Shown: positions 1 to 7,473 of the stretch, piece by piece
Position numbering within the stretch: position 1 is the first letter of the stretch
How the letters are laid out: each line of letters begins with the position of its first letter
Source of the DNA: an uncultured Collinsella sp.
GTDB taxonomy: Bacteria; Actinomycetota; Coriobacteriia; Coriobacteriales; Coriobacteriaceae
Direction: 5' to 3'
DNA: 11,155 bases
NCBI GenBank assembly: GCA_938023905.1
Contig: CALJCO010000085.1
Span: forward strand, 1-11,155
The notes under the pieces: model-generated
Database searches by the model: none
What the model was told of the DNA's origin: nothing
Seen by the model: the letters and a program-made list of their open reading frames with translations, nothing else
Program-made: the position numbers and the translations under genes

Positions 1-1
1 G

Positions 2-424
2 CAGGAAGACGGCTATGCTTCGCTGACTTCCGCCCATTTCGAAGGCATTAATGTCTGGCAACAGGGGAGAATCTCGGTCAACATCTCGACCGAGCCGATT
101 ATGGGGTTCTTCGAGGTCAACGTTTCTGCTCCACAGGGAATCGCCGCTAGCGATGACGCTCGCGACCAAGCCGAGGCAGACCTGTTTGCCGATGCGATTC
201 AGGTGGTTCTGCGCTACATTTTGCGCGAACACCATGGCGGTCGCGCAGAGTCGTACAACCTGTTCTTCTATCACTTGGGCGGTCGGACCATTGCCAAGGC
301 GCTGCCACGTTGGGTGGTTTCGCCCTACTTTGTCGGTTATCGCCTGGCCCAGGTCAATGCCGAGACCACGCTCGATATCGATGCTGAGCGCCTGCGCATG
401 CATTTGGAAACGTTCACGTCGTAA
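2..424 (+). CDS. 3' part of a DUF4931-like (HIT/GalT-superfamily) protein
   Basis: The reading frame is open from the first base of the window to a TAA at 422-424, giving the last 140 residues of a protein whose start lies outside. The visible part is soluble, with no membrane segment. It contains the stretch YNLFFYHLGGRTIAKALPRW followed by SPYFVGYRLAQVN. From memory this resembles the C-terminal half of DUF4931 proteins, which are distant relatives of galactose-1-phosphate uridylyltransferase in the HIT superfamily. No HxHxH motif is visible in this part, so catalysis cannot be judged. The gene ends convergently with the transporter at 452-1450, 27 bases away. The family call is by recognition only and the substrate is unknown. 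An internal ATG at 101 is not a plausible start because the frame continues upstream with normal codon use. Confidence 0.6.
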   Translation, partial: QEDGYASLTSAHFEGINVWQQGRISVNISTEPIMGFFEVNVSAPQGIAASDDARDQAEADLFADAIQVVLRYILREHHGGRAESYNLFFYHLGGRTIAKALPRWVVSPYFVGYRLAQVNAETTLDIDAERLRMHLETFTS

Positions 425-452
425 TGCGAACATCCGCGTAATGCGGACAGCC
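421..452. repeat. Short imperfect tandem repeat at a convergent gene junction
   Basis: Two 15-base copies, at 421-435 and 438-452, share 13 positions (gtaatgcgRacaKcc) with a 17-base period. The first copy contains the stop codon of the upstream gene. The same stretch contains a small dyad, TCCGC (433-437) and GCGGA (443-447), around a 5-base loop. There is no T-run on either side, so it is at best a weak bidirectional terminator for the two convergent genes. Confidence 0.4.
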
Positions 453-1450
453 TAGCGCGCCATGGCGTCGCGACCGGCCTCGACCTGCTTGCGCTGGGCG
501 GCGCGCTCCTCGCCGGTCAGGCGCTCAAAGAGATGCCCGATAAACGAGGCGAGTATCTGCTGAAACAGCGTTCCGCACATGACGGGAAACACGACTTCGC
601 CCGGGAAGTACTGCGTGGCGATGACGGCGCCCGAAGAGATGTTACGCATGCCGCAGGTAAAGCACATGGTAGTCGTCTCGCTATATGGCAGATGGAGCGC
701 ACGGGCGACCAGAAAACCGACGACAAAGCCGCTGATGGCGAAGGTCAAAATAAAGAGGGCGACTTCTAGGCGCACTGCGTTCATGTGCAGCACGTACTCG
801 CTCATGGCGGTGGAGTTGGACGCGATGACGCCCATCATCATGAACTTGCAGGCGGGCGAGAGCGCGGGGGAGAGCTTCTCGTGTCCCCATCCACGCGTGA
901 GCTCGTTGATCACGATGCCGAGCACGGCGGGGATGGCGATCATAAAGGCCATGTCCTGCATCATGCTCGGCACATCGATCGAGACGGTGGCACCCAGCAA
1001 GAGCTTGAGCGTGAGCGGAATCGTCACAGGTGAGATGACCGAGGACGTCAGGATGATGGTGAGCGCGAGCGGGCCGTTGCCGCCGAACATGCTAATCCAC
1101 ATAAAGGCAGTGACTGCCACGGGTACGCTGTACTCGAGCACGATGCCGCAGACAAGGTTGGGGTTGGAGCCAAAGAAGAGTGACCCTATGGCATAGGCTG
1201 CTATGGGAATGAGCACCGCCGAGACGAGCAGCGCCAAAATCAGGTGCAGGGGACGGCGGAACACCTCGGTTACCTGGTGGAAGGTGTTGCTGAGCGCACC
1301 CTGAAACGTCATAAAGGCAAACAGGGCGGGAACGATGGGCTTGAGCACGCCGATCTGCTGGGGAAAGAGCACGCCGAGCGCCACGCAAATCGGAACGATG
1401 ATTTGCATGTGCCCCGCGAGAAATTTGCCCAGTCCAACCCACTGCTTCAT
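452..1450 (-). CDS. Bile acid:sodium symporter (BASS/SBF) family transporter
   Basis: This 332-residue integral membrane protein is almost entirely hydrophobic segments separated by short loops, consistent with the roughly ten helices and 300-330 residue length of the family. It starts MKQWVGLGKF and ends in a charged cytoplasmic-type tail after about residue 308. The family's second helix-crossing region is recognisable as FTCGMRNISSGAVIA (264-278), and the first as EYSVPVAVTAF (106-116). Family members move organic anions such as bile acids, pyruvate or pantoate, usually with sodium; the substrate here cannot be told. The usual E-x-G-x-Q-N sodium-site motif reads T-C-G-M-R-N, which is odd. 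The ATG at 1450-1448 is preceded by a purine-rich AAAGGGAG (1463-1470 on the complementary strand) about 12 bases away, a rather long spacing, but no better in-frame start is visible. The gene stands alone, divergent from recJ. Confidence 0.87.
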   Translation of the reverse strand: MKQWVGLGKFLAGHMQIIVPICVALGVLFPQQIGVLKPIVPALFAFMTFQGALSNTFHQVTEVFRRPLHLILALLVSAVLIPIAAYAIGSLFFGSNPNLVCGIVLEYSVPVAVTAFMWISMFGGNGPLALTIILTSSVISPVTIPLTLKLLLGATVSIDVPSMMQDMAFMIAIPAVLGIVINELTRGWGHEKLSPALSPACKFMMMGVIASNSTAMSEYVLHMNAVRLEVALFILTFAISGFVVGFLVARALHLPYSETTTMCFTCGMRNISSGAVIATQYFPGEVVFPVMCGTLFQQILASFIGHLFERLTGEERAAQRKQVEAGRDAMAR

Positions 1451-1612
1451 ATGCGCTTGCGACTCCCTTTGCTCGTGAATCCGTTTCGAATGGATATGCT
1501 AGACGCTCGCATGCATCCGCGCGTCAGAAACGCTTGATTATTTCGAGGGTATTACCGGCATCGTTTATCGAAACCGCGGCGTGCTGCGGCGATTGGCGTC
1601 CGCACTGCACGG
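1451..1612. other. Divergent intergenic region upstream of the transporter and recJ
   Basis: No gene was recognised here. A dyad GACGC (1502-1506) and GCGTC (1521-1525) encloses the palindrome GCATGC (1509-1514). A second small dyad, GTTT and AAAC, encloses ATCG near 1564-1574. These could be operator sites for either divergent gene, but nothing identifies a regulator. No convincing promoter for the transporter was found on the minus strand. Confidence 0.3.
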
Positions 1613-1618
1613 TATAAT
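1613..1618 (+). promoter_or_regulatory. -10 element of the putative recJ-relA promoter
   Basis: A perfect TATAAT lies about 110 bases upstream of the recJ start. The region 14-17 bases upstream is only weakly like a -35 (ATTGGC/TTGGCG around 1592-1598). Transcription would start near 1625, leaving a leader of about 100 bases. The leader holds a small TGCC/GGCA hairpin (1641-1654) and a short upstream ORF. Confidence 0.5.
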
Positions 1619-1674
1619 AAATCCGTTCAACAGATCTGCCTGCCGAAGCGGGCATACACAGAGGACTCATCGCT

Positions 1675-1740
1675 ATGAACCGTGAGAGGTATCGCGGCGA
1701 CCTGCCCCTATCGGGGGTGGGCGCCTATGTCATCGCTTAA
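1675..1740 (+). CDS. Possible 21-residue upstream ORF overlapping the recJ start
   Basis: An ATG at 1675 is preceded by AGAGGA (1660-1665) at a 9-base spacing, a better placed Shine-Dalgarno than that of many genes here. It opens a 21-codon frame beginning MNRERYRGDL and ending in TAA at 1738-1740. The recJ ATG at 1727 lies inside it in another frame, so the stop falls 14 bases into recJ. This is the usual geometry for translational coupling. The peptide resembles nothing known to me, and a chance ORF is a fair alternative. It is not a frameshifted N-terminus of RecJ, since family similarity begins only at about residue 9 of the 1727 start. Confidence 0.35.
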   Translation: MNRERYRGDLPLSGVGAYVIA

Positions 1741-4700
1741 GACGACGCATCGCTGGGCGGTCGCTCAGCAAAACCCCGGGCTCGAAAAGGAGCTTTCGGC
1801 TGGTCTGGGCATTCCCGGACTGGTAGCGCGCATTATGGTCGCGCACGGCATCGGCTCCATCAAAGAGGGCCAATTGTTTTTGACGCCTTCGCTCGATCGC
1901 GACTGGGCCGACCCGCTCATTATCCCGGGCATGTCGGTCGTTGCCGACCGCGTCGAGCGTGCTATTCGCAACCATGAGCGCATCGCCGTCTTTGGCGATT
2001 TTGACGTCGACGGTATTACGTCGACTTGTCTGTTGACCGAGGCGCTGCGTTCGTTTGGTGCCAACGTCACGCCGTTTATTCCGCATCGCTTTGACGAGGG
2101 CTACGGTCTTTCGCGCGCGGCGCTCGACCGCGTCAACGAGCTCGCCCAACCCAATCTGATCGTGACCGTTGATAACGGTATTGCCGCCAAGGAAGAGGTC
2201 TCCTATCTGGAGAGCCTGGGGATCGATTTGGTGGTCACGGACCATCACGAGCCCTCCGACCAGGTGCCGCAGGATGTGCCCCTGACCGACCCCAAGCTCG
2301 AGGACGAGGGTCCCTCGCGTGAGCTTGCCGGTGCCGGCGTGGCACTCAAGCTGGTGCAGGTCCTGGGTGAGCGTTTGGGCAAGCCGTCGTATTGGCGTTC
2401 GCTGATAGAGGTCGCGGCGCTGGGCACCGTGTCCGACATGATGCCGCTCACGCCCGAGAATCGCGCGCTGGTCGCCGAGGGCATCCAGCAGATGCGCGTG
2501 ACGGCCCGTCCCGGTTATATCGCGCTGGCAGCGCTCGCCAAGGCCGACCTCTCTAGCATTACGGCCGATGGCCTGTCGTTTTCGCTCATTCCCCGCTTGA
2601 ACGCCGCCGGTCGCATGGCCGATCCCAAGCTGGCGCTCGACCTGCTGCTTGCCCGCGACCCCATCGAAGCGAGCGCGCTTGCCGCCGAGCTCGAGGAAAT
2701 CAATCGCCAACGCCGTGAGATCGAGGCCGAGCTTACGCGCGATGCCATGGCGAAGGTCGAGGAGACTTATGACGGCGGGCGCGCAATCGTCGTGGGCGGC
2801 GAGGGCTGGCACGAGGGCGTCAAGGGCATCGTGGCAAGCCGCCTGACCAATCGCTATCACGTGCCGGCGCTGCTCTTTTCGATCGAGGACGGCGTTGCAC
2901 GCGGATCGGGCCGCTCGGTGGGCAAGGTCAACCTGTTCGACGCCGTCGAGCGTTGCTCCGACCTGTTGATTCGTCGCGGCGGGCATGCCGGTGCGGTGGG
3001 TGTGACCATCGAGGCATCCAAGCTCGATGAGTTCCGCCGTCGCCTTTCGGCCGTGCTATCGGAGCTTCCCGCCGAGGACTTTGAGGACACTGACGAGGTT
3101 GCCGCCACCGTTGACCTCTCCGAGCTAAATATCGAGACCATCGAGCAGATTTCCCGTCTTGAGCCGTTTGGCCAGGGCAATAAGGTGCCGCTGCTGGCCG
3201 CCGAGGGCGTGACGATGTGCGATCGCGCCGTGGTGGGCAAAACCGGCGAGCACATGCGCTTTGTGGCGACCGATGGCGCCGCGAGTGTGCCGGCCATCAT
3301 GTTCCGCGTGCCGCAGATCGATAGGCTCATCAATTGCGACAGCGCCGTCGACTTGGTGTTCGAGGCCGTGGCCGAGCATTGGCAGGGACGTGTGAAGCCC
3401 AAGCTCATGATCAAAGATGTCTTGGTGCGTGATACCACGGCGTCCAATATCGACGATCCGGCATGTGAACTTCGCCGCGGCGTGCAGCCGGCGGATTCTG
3501 GCCTGCGTCTGGAGTCGCGTAAACGCGAGACGCTCGCCCAGCTCTCTTATACCGAGCTCACGCGCTCGCTTATCCATAGCTTTATCGGCTCGAACCAGCC
3601 ACATCGCGCGCAGGTCGAGGCGCTCGACGCGCTCGCCGACCACCAGAGCGTTTTGGCCGTTATGGGGACGGGGCGTGGCAAGTCGCTCATCTTCCATGTG
3701 CACGCTGCGCGCGAGGCGGTCCTTCGTGGGCGTGCGAGCATTTTTGTCTATCCGCTGCGTGCGCTCGTTGCCGACCAGGCCTATCACCTCTCATCGACGA
3801 TGGCTGCGCTCGGCATTGGCGTCGGCGTGCTGACCGGCGAGACCGTGGAGGCGGCGCGCGATGACGTGTTTGCCGGCTTGGCTTCGGGCCGCACCGGCAT
3901 CGTGCTCACGACGCCCGAGTTCCTGTCCATTCACCGCGACCGCTTTGCGCGTTCGGGGCGCATCGGTTTTGTCGTTATCGATGAGGCGCATCATGCCGGT
4001 CTTGCCAAGGGCGGCGACCGCAGCGCATACCTCGACATGCCCGATATCCTCAAGGCCCTGGGCGATCCGGTCGTTATGGCGGCGACGGCCACCGCGACGG
4101 CTCCGGTCGTTGCGGAGCTTGCCCGCGTGCTGCCGATTACCCGTACGGTGGTCGACGAGACCGTGCGCGAGAACTTGCAACTCGAGGATGACCGAGATCT
4201 TGCGAGCCGCGAGAACCGCCTGGTGTCAATCGTGGCGACGGGGGAGAAGACCGTCATCTACGTCAACTCGCGCGACCAGTCCGTGGCGCTTGCCAAGACG
4301 CTACGCAAACGCGTTCCCGACTACGCGTCGCATATCGCCTTTTACAACGCTGGCCTTACGCGCACCGACCGCCATCGCGTAGAGGAAGCGTTTCGAGACG
4401 GCAGCCTCAGCTGCATCGTCTCGACATCTGCCTTTGGCGAGGGCGTCAACCTTCCCGATATTCGCCATGTCGTGCTCTATCACATGCCGTTTGGCGCGAT
4501 TGAGTTTAACCAGATGAGTGGCCGAGCCGGTCGCGATGGACAGCCCGCCGTGATTCACCTGCTCTATTCGTCGCGCGATGCCCGCATTAACGAGCGCCTA
4601 CTCGACTGCTATGCGCCCGAGCGCGACGAGCTCGTCACGCTCTATCGCGCGCTGCAAACCATGTGGCGCTCCAACCGCGGCAAGACCGGGGACGATTCAT

Positions 4701-5014
4701 TCTGCGCAAGCGATATCGACATCGCGCAGATGTGCCTTGCCATCGATGCGCGCACGCCGGTCGACGAGCGCTCGGTGGAAAGCGGCCTGGGAATCTTCGA
4801 AGAGCTTGGTTTCTGTCGCGTTTCGGGGTTTGACGACACCCGTCGCATCGCGATGGCCGAAAACCCTGGCCGCGTGCAATTGAGCAGGTCAATTCGCTAT
4901 TTGGAGGGCTTGCGCTCGCGCATGGAGTTCTCGGCTTTCCGGAGCTGGGCGCTCGATTCGTGCGCTTCTGATATGCTAGCCAAAGTTAACCGCCCGATCG
5001 TACCGCGGGCCTAG
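1727..5014 (+). CDS. recJ: RecJ ssDNA exonuclease fused to a RecQ-like DEAH helicase
   Basis: This 1095-residue cytoplasmic protein has two complete enzyme parts. Residues 1-570 are RecJ, a 5'-3' single-strand exonuclease of the DHH superfamily. Visible motifs are DFDVDG (91-96), RFDEGYGL (121-128), VDNG (148-151), TDHH (171-174), GTVSD (233-237), PRLNAAGRM (289-297), WHEGVKGIVASR (361-372), GSGRS (393-397) and GGHAGAVG (418-425), so all metal-binding Asp and His residues are present. Residues about 600-945 are a superfamily 2 helicase closest to RecQ: HRAQ (626-629), Walker A MGTGRGKS (646-653), IDEAHH (751-756), the TATAT region (787-791) and QMSGRAGRDG (929-938). RecQ's four zinc cysteines and HRDC domain are not evident. 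The tail (945-1095) may hold a winged helix. E. coli RecJ is 577 residues, so the extra half is a true fusion. ATG 1727 is chosen because GGGGGTG (1713-1719) sits 7 bases upstream; GTG 1682 would add 15 residues with poor spacing. Confidence 0.93.
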   Translation: MSSLKTTHRWAVAQQNPGLEKELSAGLGIPGLVARIMVAHGIGSIKEGQLFLTPSLDRDWADPLIIPGMSVVADRVERAIRNHERIAVFGDFDVDGITSTCLLTEALRSFGANVTPFIPHRFDEGYGLSRAALDRVNELAQPNLIVTVDNGIAAKEEVSYLESLGIDLVVTDHHEPSDQVPQDVPLTDPKLEDEGPSRELAGAGVALKLVQVLGERLGKPSYWRSLIEVAALGTVSDMMPLTPENRALVAEGIQQMRVTARPGYIALAALAKADLSSITADGLSFSLIPRLNAAGRMADPKLALDLLLARDPIEASALAAELEEINRQRREIEAELTRDAMAKVEETYDGGRAIVVGGEGWHEGVKGIVASRLTNRYHVPALLFSIEDGVARGSGRSVGKVNLFDAVERCSDLLIRRGGHAGAVGVTIEASKLDEFRRRLSAVLSELPAEDFEDTDEVAATVDLSELNIETIEQISRLEPFGQGNKVPLLAAEGVTMCDRAVVGKTGEHMRFVATDGAASVPAIMFRVPQIDRLINCDSAVDLVFEAVAEHWQGRVKPKLMIKDVLVRDTTASNIDDPACELRRGVQPADSGLRLESRKRETLAQLSYTELTRSLIHSFIGSNQPHRAQVEALDALADHQSVLAVMGTGRGKSLIFHVHAAREAVLRGRASIFVYPLRALVADQAYHLSSTMAALGIGVGVLTGETVEAARDDVFAGLASGRTGIVLTTPEFLSIHRDRFARSGRIGFVVIDEAHHAGLAKGGDRSAYLDMPDILKALGDPVVMAATATATAPVVAELARVLPITRTVVDETVRENLQLEDDRDLASRENRLVSIVATGEKTVIYVNSRDQSVALAKTLRKRVPDYASHIAFYNAGLTRTDRHRVEEAFRDGSLSCIVSTSAFGEGVNLPDIRHVVLYHMPFGAIEFNQMSGRAGRDGQPAVIHLLYSSRDARINERLLDCYAPERDELVTLYRALQTMWRSNRGKTGDDSFCASDIDIAQMCLAIDARTPVDERSVESGLGIFEELGFCRVSGFDDTRRIAMAENPGRVQLSRSIRYLEGLRSRMEFSAFRSWALDSCASDMLAKVNRPIVPRA

Positions 5015-5024
5015 GGGAAGGGGA
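5014..5024 (+). promoter_or_regulatory. Ribosome binding site of relA
   Basis: GGGGAAGGGGA begins at the last base of the recJ stop codon and ends 5 bases before the relA ATG at 5030. The tight spacing fixes the start and argues that recJ and relA share a transcript. A second in-frame ATG close by lacks such a site. Confidence 0.7.
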
Positions 5025-5029
5025 CCTCG

Positions 5030-7390
5030 ATGGATGCCGCAGCCCGTACCGCCCATGATTCCACCCTCCAGCCGTTCTCGGAGATGGAGCACTATAAGCA
5101 TGCCGATGAGCTGCCGCCCGAGATTATGGCGGACAGCTACGACAAGCTGGAGCGCCTGTGCCTCAAATATATGAATGAGGACGACTTCTCTAAGGTGGAG
5201 CAGGCCTATTGCTTTGCTGCCGAGAAGCACTGCAACCAAAAGCGCCGCTCGGGTGAGATGTACATCAACCATCCCGTCGAGGTGGCCATCATTTTGGCCG
5301 ATCTCAAGATGGACTGCGATGTGGTGTGCGCCGCGCTGCTGCACGATACCGTCGAGGACACCGAGACCTCGCTTGCCGATGTTTCCGGCCTGTTTGGCGA
5401 TACGGTGGCCGAGCTCGTCGATGGCGTGACCAAGCTCACCAACATCGAAGTCGATAGCATGGACGAGAAGCAGGCGCTTACGCTGCGCAAGATGTTCCTT
5501 GCCATGTCCAAGGACATCCGCGTCATTATCGTCAAGCTTGCCGACCGCCTGCATAACATGCGTACGCTGGCGGCCCTTCGCGAGGACCGTCGCCTGTTTA
5601 AGGCCCGCGAGACCATGGACGTATACGCGCCCTTGGCCGACCGCCTGGGCATGAGCTCTATCAAGTGGGAACTCGAGGATCTGTCCTTCTTTTACCTGGA
5701 ACCCGACGCCTACCAGCGCATCGCACGCATGGTGGCGGAGTCGCGCGAGGTCCGTGAGCGCTATCTGGCCGAGACCATCAAGACACTCACCGACGAGCTC
5801 AACCGCATTGGCCTGGAGGACTTTCAGATCAACGGCCGTTCCAAGCACTATTGGTCCATCTACCAAAAGATGAAGCGCAAGGGCAAGGAATTTTCCGAGA
5901 TCTACGACCTGGTGGCACTGCGCGTCATCACGCATTCGGTGCGCGATTGCTATTCCACGCTCGGTGCGGTGCATACGCTGTGGCACCCCATGCCCGGGCG
6001 CTTTAAAGACTATATCGCCATGCCCAAGGTCAATAACTACCAGTCGCTCCACACGACGGTTATCGGCCCCACGGCTCGTCCGCTCGAGATTCAGATTCGA
6101 ACCTACGAGATGCATGAGCAGGCCGAGTACGGCATTGCCGCCCACTGGCTCTATAAGAAGTCGGGCGGATCGTCTGCGTCTAAGACCAATGACGCACAGC
6201 GTCTGGACGATCAGATTAACTGGCTCAAACATTCGCTCGATTGGGCTGCGTCTGATGAGATTACCGACGCCAAGGAATACCTGCATTCGCTGAAGGTTGA
6301 CCTCTTCGATCAGGAGATTTTTGTCTTTACGCCCAAGGGCGAGGTCATGGCGCTTCGTGCCGGCTCCACGCCGCTCGACTTTGCCTATGCCGTTCACACC
6401 GAGGTCGGCAACCATTGCGTCGGCGCTAAGATCAACGGTGCAGTGGCCCCGCTCACGCACGAGATCAAGACGGGCGACCGTGTCGAGATTTTGACTAACA
6501 AGAGTTCCAAACCGTCGCGCGATTGGCTCAAGATCGTCAAGACGCCTTCGGCCAAGTCCAAGATCCGTCGCTACTTTGCCGCCGCGACTAAGGACGACGA
6601 CGCTGCCGCCGGCCGCGATATGCTGGCCAAGGACCTGCGCAAGCGTGGGTATGGCATTTCTACGCCGCGTTCGACGCGTGCGCTCAATGCCGTTGCGGAG
6701 CAGTTTAACTTCAAGCAGCTCGAGGACCTGTTTGCCGCCGTTGGTGCGGGTAAAGTCGCCCCACGTGCCGTGGGCAATAAGGTCGAGCAAATCTTGGACC
6801 CCAAACCCGAGGAACAGCTCACCAAGGCCGAGGCAATCGCCGAAGTTGTTAAGCAACCTGCCCGCGGCTCCAACCGCAAGCCGCAAAAGCGCGGCAAGAG
6901 CGCCAGCAACGGCATTATCGTCAAGGGCGAGAGTAACAGCGGTTTGCTGGTTCGTCTGGCGCATTGTTGCAACCCTGTGACGGGCGACGACATCGTCGGC
7001 TTCATCACGCGCGGTCGTGGCGTTTCGGTGCATCGCGCCAATTGCCCCAACGTCAAGGGTCTTATGGAGCATCCCGAGCGCATGATCGAAGTGGAGTGGG
7101 ACGGCGCTGCCGACACCCTCTTCCAGGTCGAGATCGTGGTCGAGTGCCTGGACCGCATGGGCCTGCTCAAGGATGTCACCATTGCCATTGGTGATGCGGG
7201 CGGCAATATCCTTTCCGCCGCCACGTCGACCAACCGCGAGGGCATTGCAACCCTGCGCTTTATGGTCGAGATCTCGGACGCGAGTGGTCTGGATCCGCTG
7301 CTGGCCTCTATCAGCAGCGTTGACTCGGTCTATGACGCACGCCGTTTGATGCCTGGTGAGGGTGGGGCTCAGCTTAAGCGTCGTGTGTAG
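5030..7390 (+). CDS. relA: Bifunctional (p)ppGpp synthetase/hydrolase (RelA/SpoT family)
   Basis: This 786-residue cytoplasmic protein makes (p)ppGpp from ATP and GDP or GTP and also degrades it, controlling the stringent response. The HD hydrolase domain shows HPVEVA (81-86), HDTVED (105-110) and DRLHNM (172-177), so its metal site is intact. The synthetase domain shows IYDLVALRVI (291-300), RFKD (324-327), NYQSLHTTV (336-344) and EIQIRT (353-358). RxKD at this place, rather than ExDD, is the signature of bifunctional Rel enzymes. A TGS domain follows (about 429-491), then a zinc-finger-like region with CC (646-647), H668 and C672, and a C-terminal ACT domain (about 698-786). Length and domain order are normal for the family. 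It lies 15 bases after recJ, as in the RecJ-(Apt)-Rel order of Firmicutes, but the adenine phosphoribosyltransferase gene usually between them is absent. Confidence 0.96.
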   Translation: MDAAARTAHDSTLQPFSEMEHYKHADELPPEIMADSYDKLERLCLKYMNEDDFSKVEQAYCFAAEKHCNQKRRSGEMYINHPVEVAIILADLKMDCDVVCAALLHDTVEDTETSLADVSGLFGDTVAELVDGVTKLTNIEVDSMDEKQALTLRKMFLAMSKDIRVIIVKLADRLHNMRTLAALREDRRLFKARETMDVYAPLADRLGMSSIKWELEDLSFFYLEPDAYQRIARMVAESREVRERYLAETIKTLTDELNRIGLEDFQINGRSKHYWSIYQKMKRKGKEFSEIYDLVALRVITHSVRDCYSTLGAVHTLWHPMPGRFKDYIAMPKVNNYQSLHTTVIGPTARPLEIQIRTYEMHEQAEYGIAAHWLYKKSGGSSASKTNDAQRLDDQINWLKHSLDWAASDEITDAKEYLHSLKVDLFDQEIFVFTPKGEVMALRAGSTPLDFAYAVHTEVGNHCVGAKINGAVAPLTHEIKTGDRVEILTNKSSKPSRDWLKIVKTPSAKSKIRRYFAAATKDDDAAAGRDMLAKDLRKRGYGISTPRSTRALNAVAEQFNFKQLEDLFAAVGAGKVAPRAVGNKVEQILDPKPEEQLTKAEAIAEVVKQPARGSNRKPQKRGKSASNGIIVKGESNSGLLVRLAHCCNPVTGDDIVGFITRGRGVSVHRANCPNVKGLMEHPERMIEVEWDGAADTLFQVEIVVECLDRMGLLKDVTIAIGDAGGNILSAATSTNREGIATLRFMVEISDASGLDPLLASISSVDSVYDARRLMPGEGGAQLKRRV

Positions 7391-7425
7391 GCTTGCCGGC
7401 GCAGCAGATTTGACATTGGCTACGT

Positions 7426-7449
7426 TCGAGGCATCGTTTGATGCCTCGA
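7426..7449. other. 10-bp perfect hairpin between relA and the hydrolase gene
   Basis: TCGAGGCATC (7426-7435) and GATGCCTCGA (7440-7449) form a perfect 10-bp stem with a GTTT loop, ending 10 bases before the Shine-Dalgarno of the next gene. No T-run follows, so a classical terminator is unlikely. It could be an RNA-processing or stabilising stem, or an operator. A consensus TTGACA (7410-7415) lies upstream, but no good -10 follows at 16-18 bases; the hairpin occupies that place. Confidence 0.55.
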
Positions 7450-7473
7450 CGCTTATAGAAGGAGGACGTACGC

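Noticed and set aside
51..455. 134-codon frame overlapping the first gene
   Set aside because: It is a shadow frame rich in Arg and Ser; the frame through 424 has normal composition and family-like motifs and continues to the window edge.
1682..1726. GTG start adding 15 residues to RecJ
   Set aside because: The nearest strong purine site (1660-1665) is 16 bases away and better placed for the ATG at 1675; the added residues do not match RecJ N-termini.
1730..2986. 418-codon open frame on the minus strand opposite recJ
   Set aside because: It is a shadow of the RecJ nuclease domain, with the same codon-bias artefact and no ribosome site or domain.
7454..7459. TATAGA as a -10 for the hydrolase gene
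   Set aside because: It overlaps the Shine-Dalgarno, so a transcript from it would lack the ribosome site, and the TTGACA at 7410 is 38 bases away.
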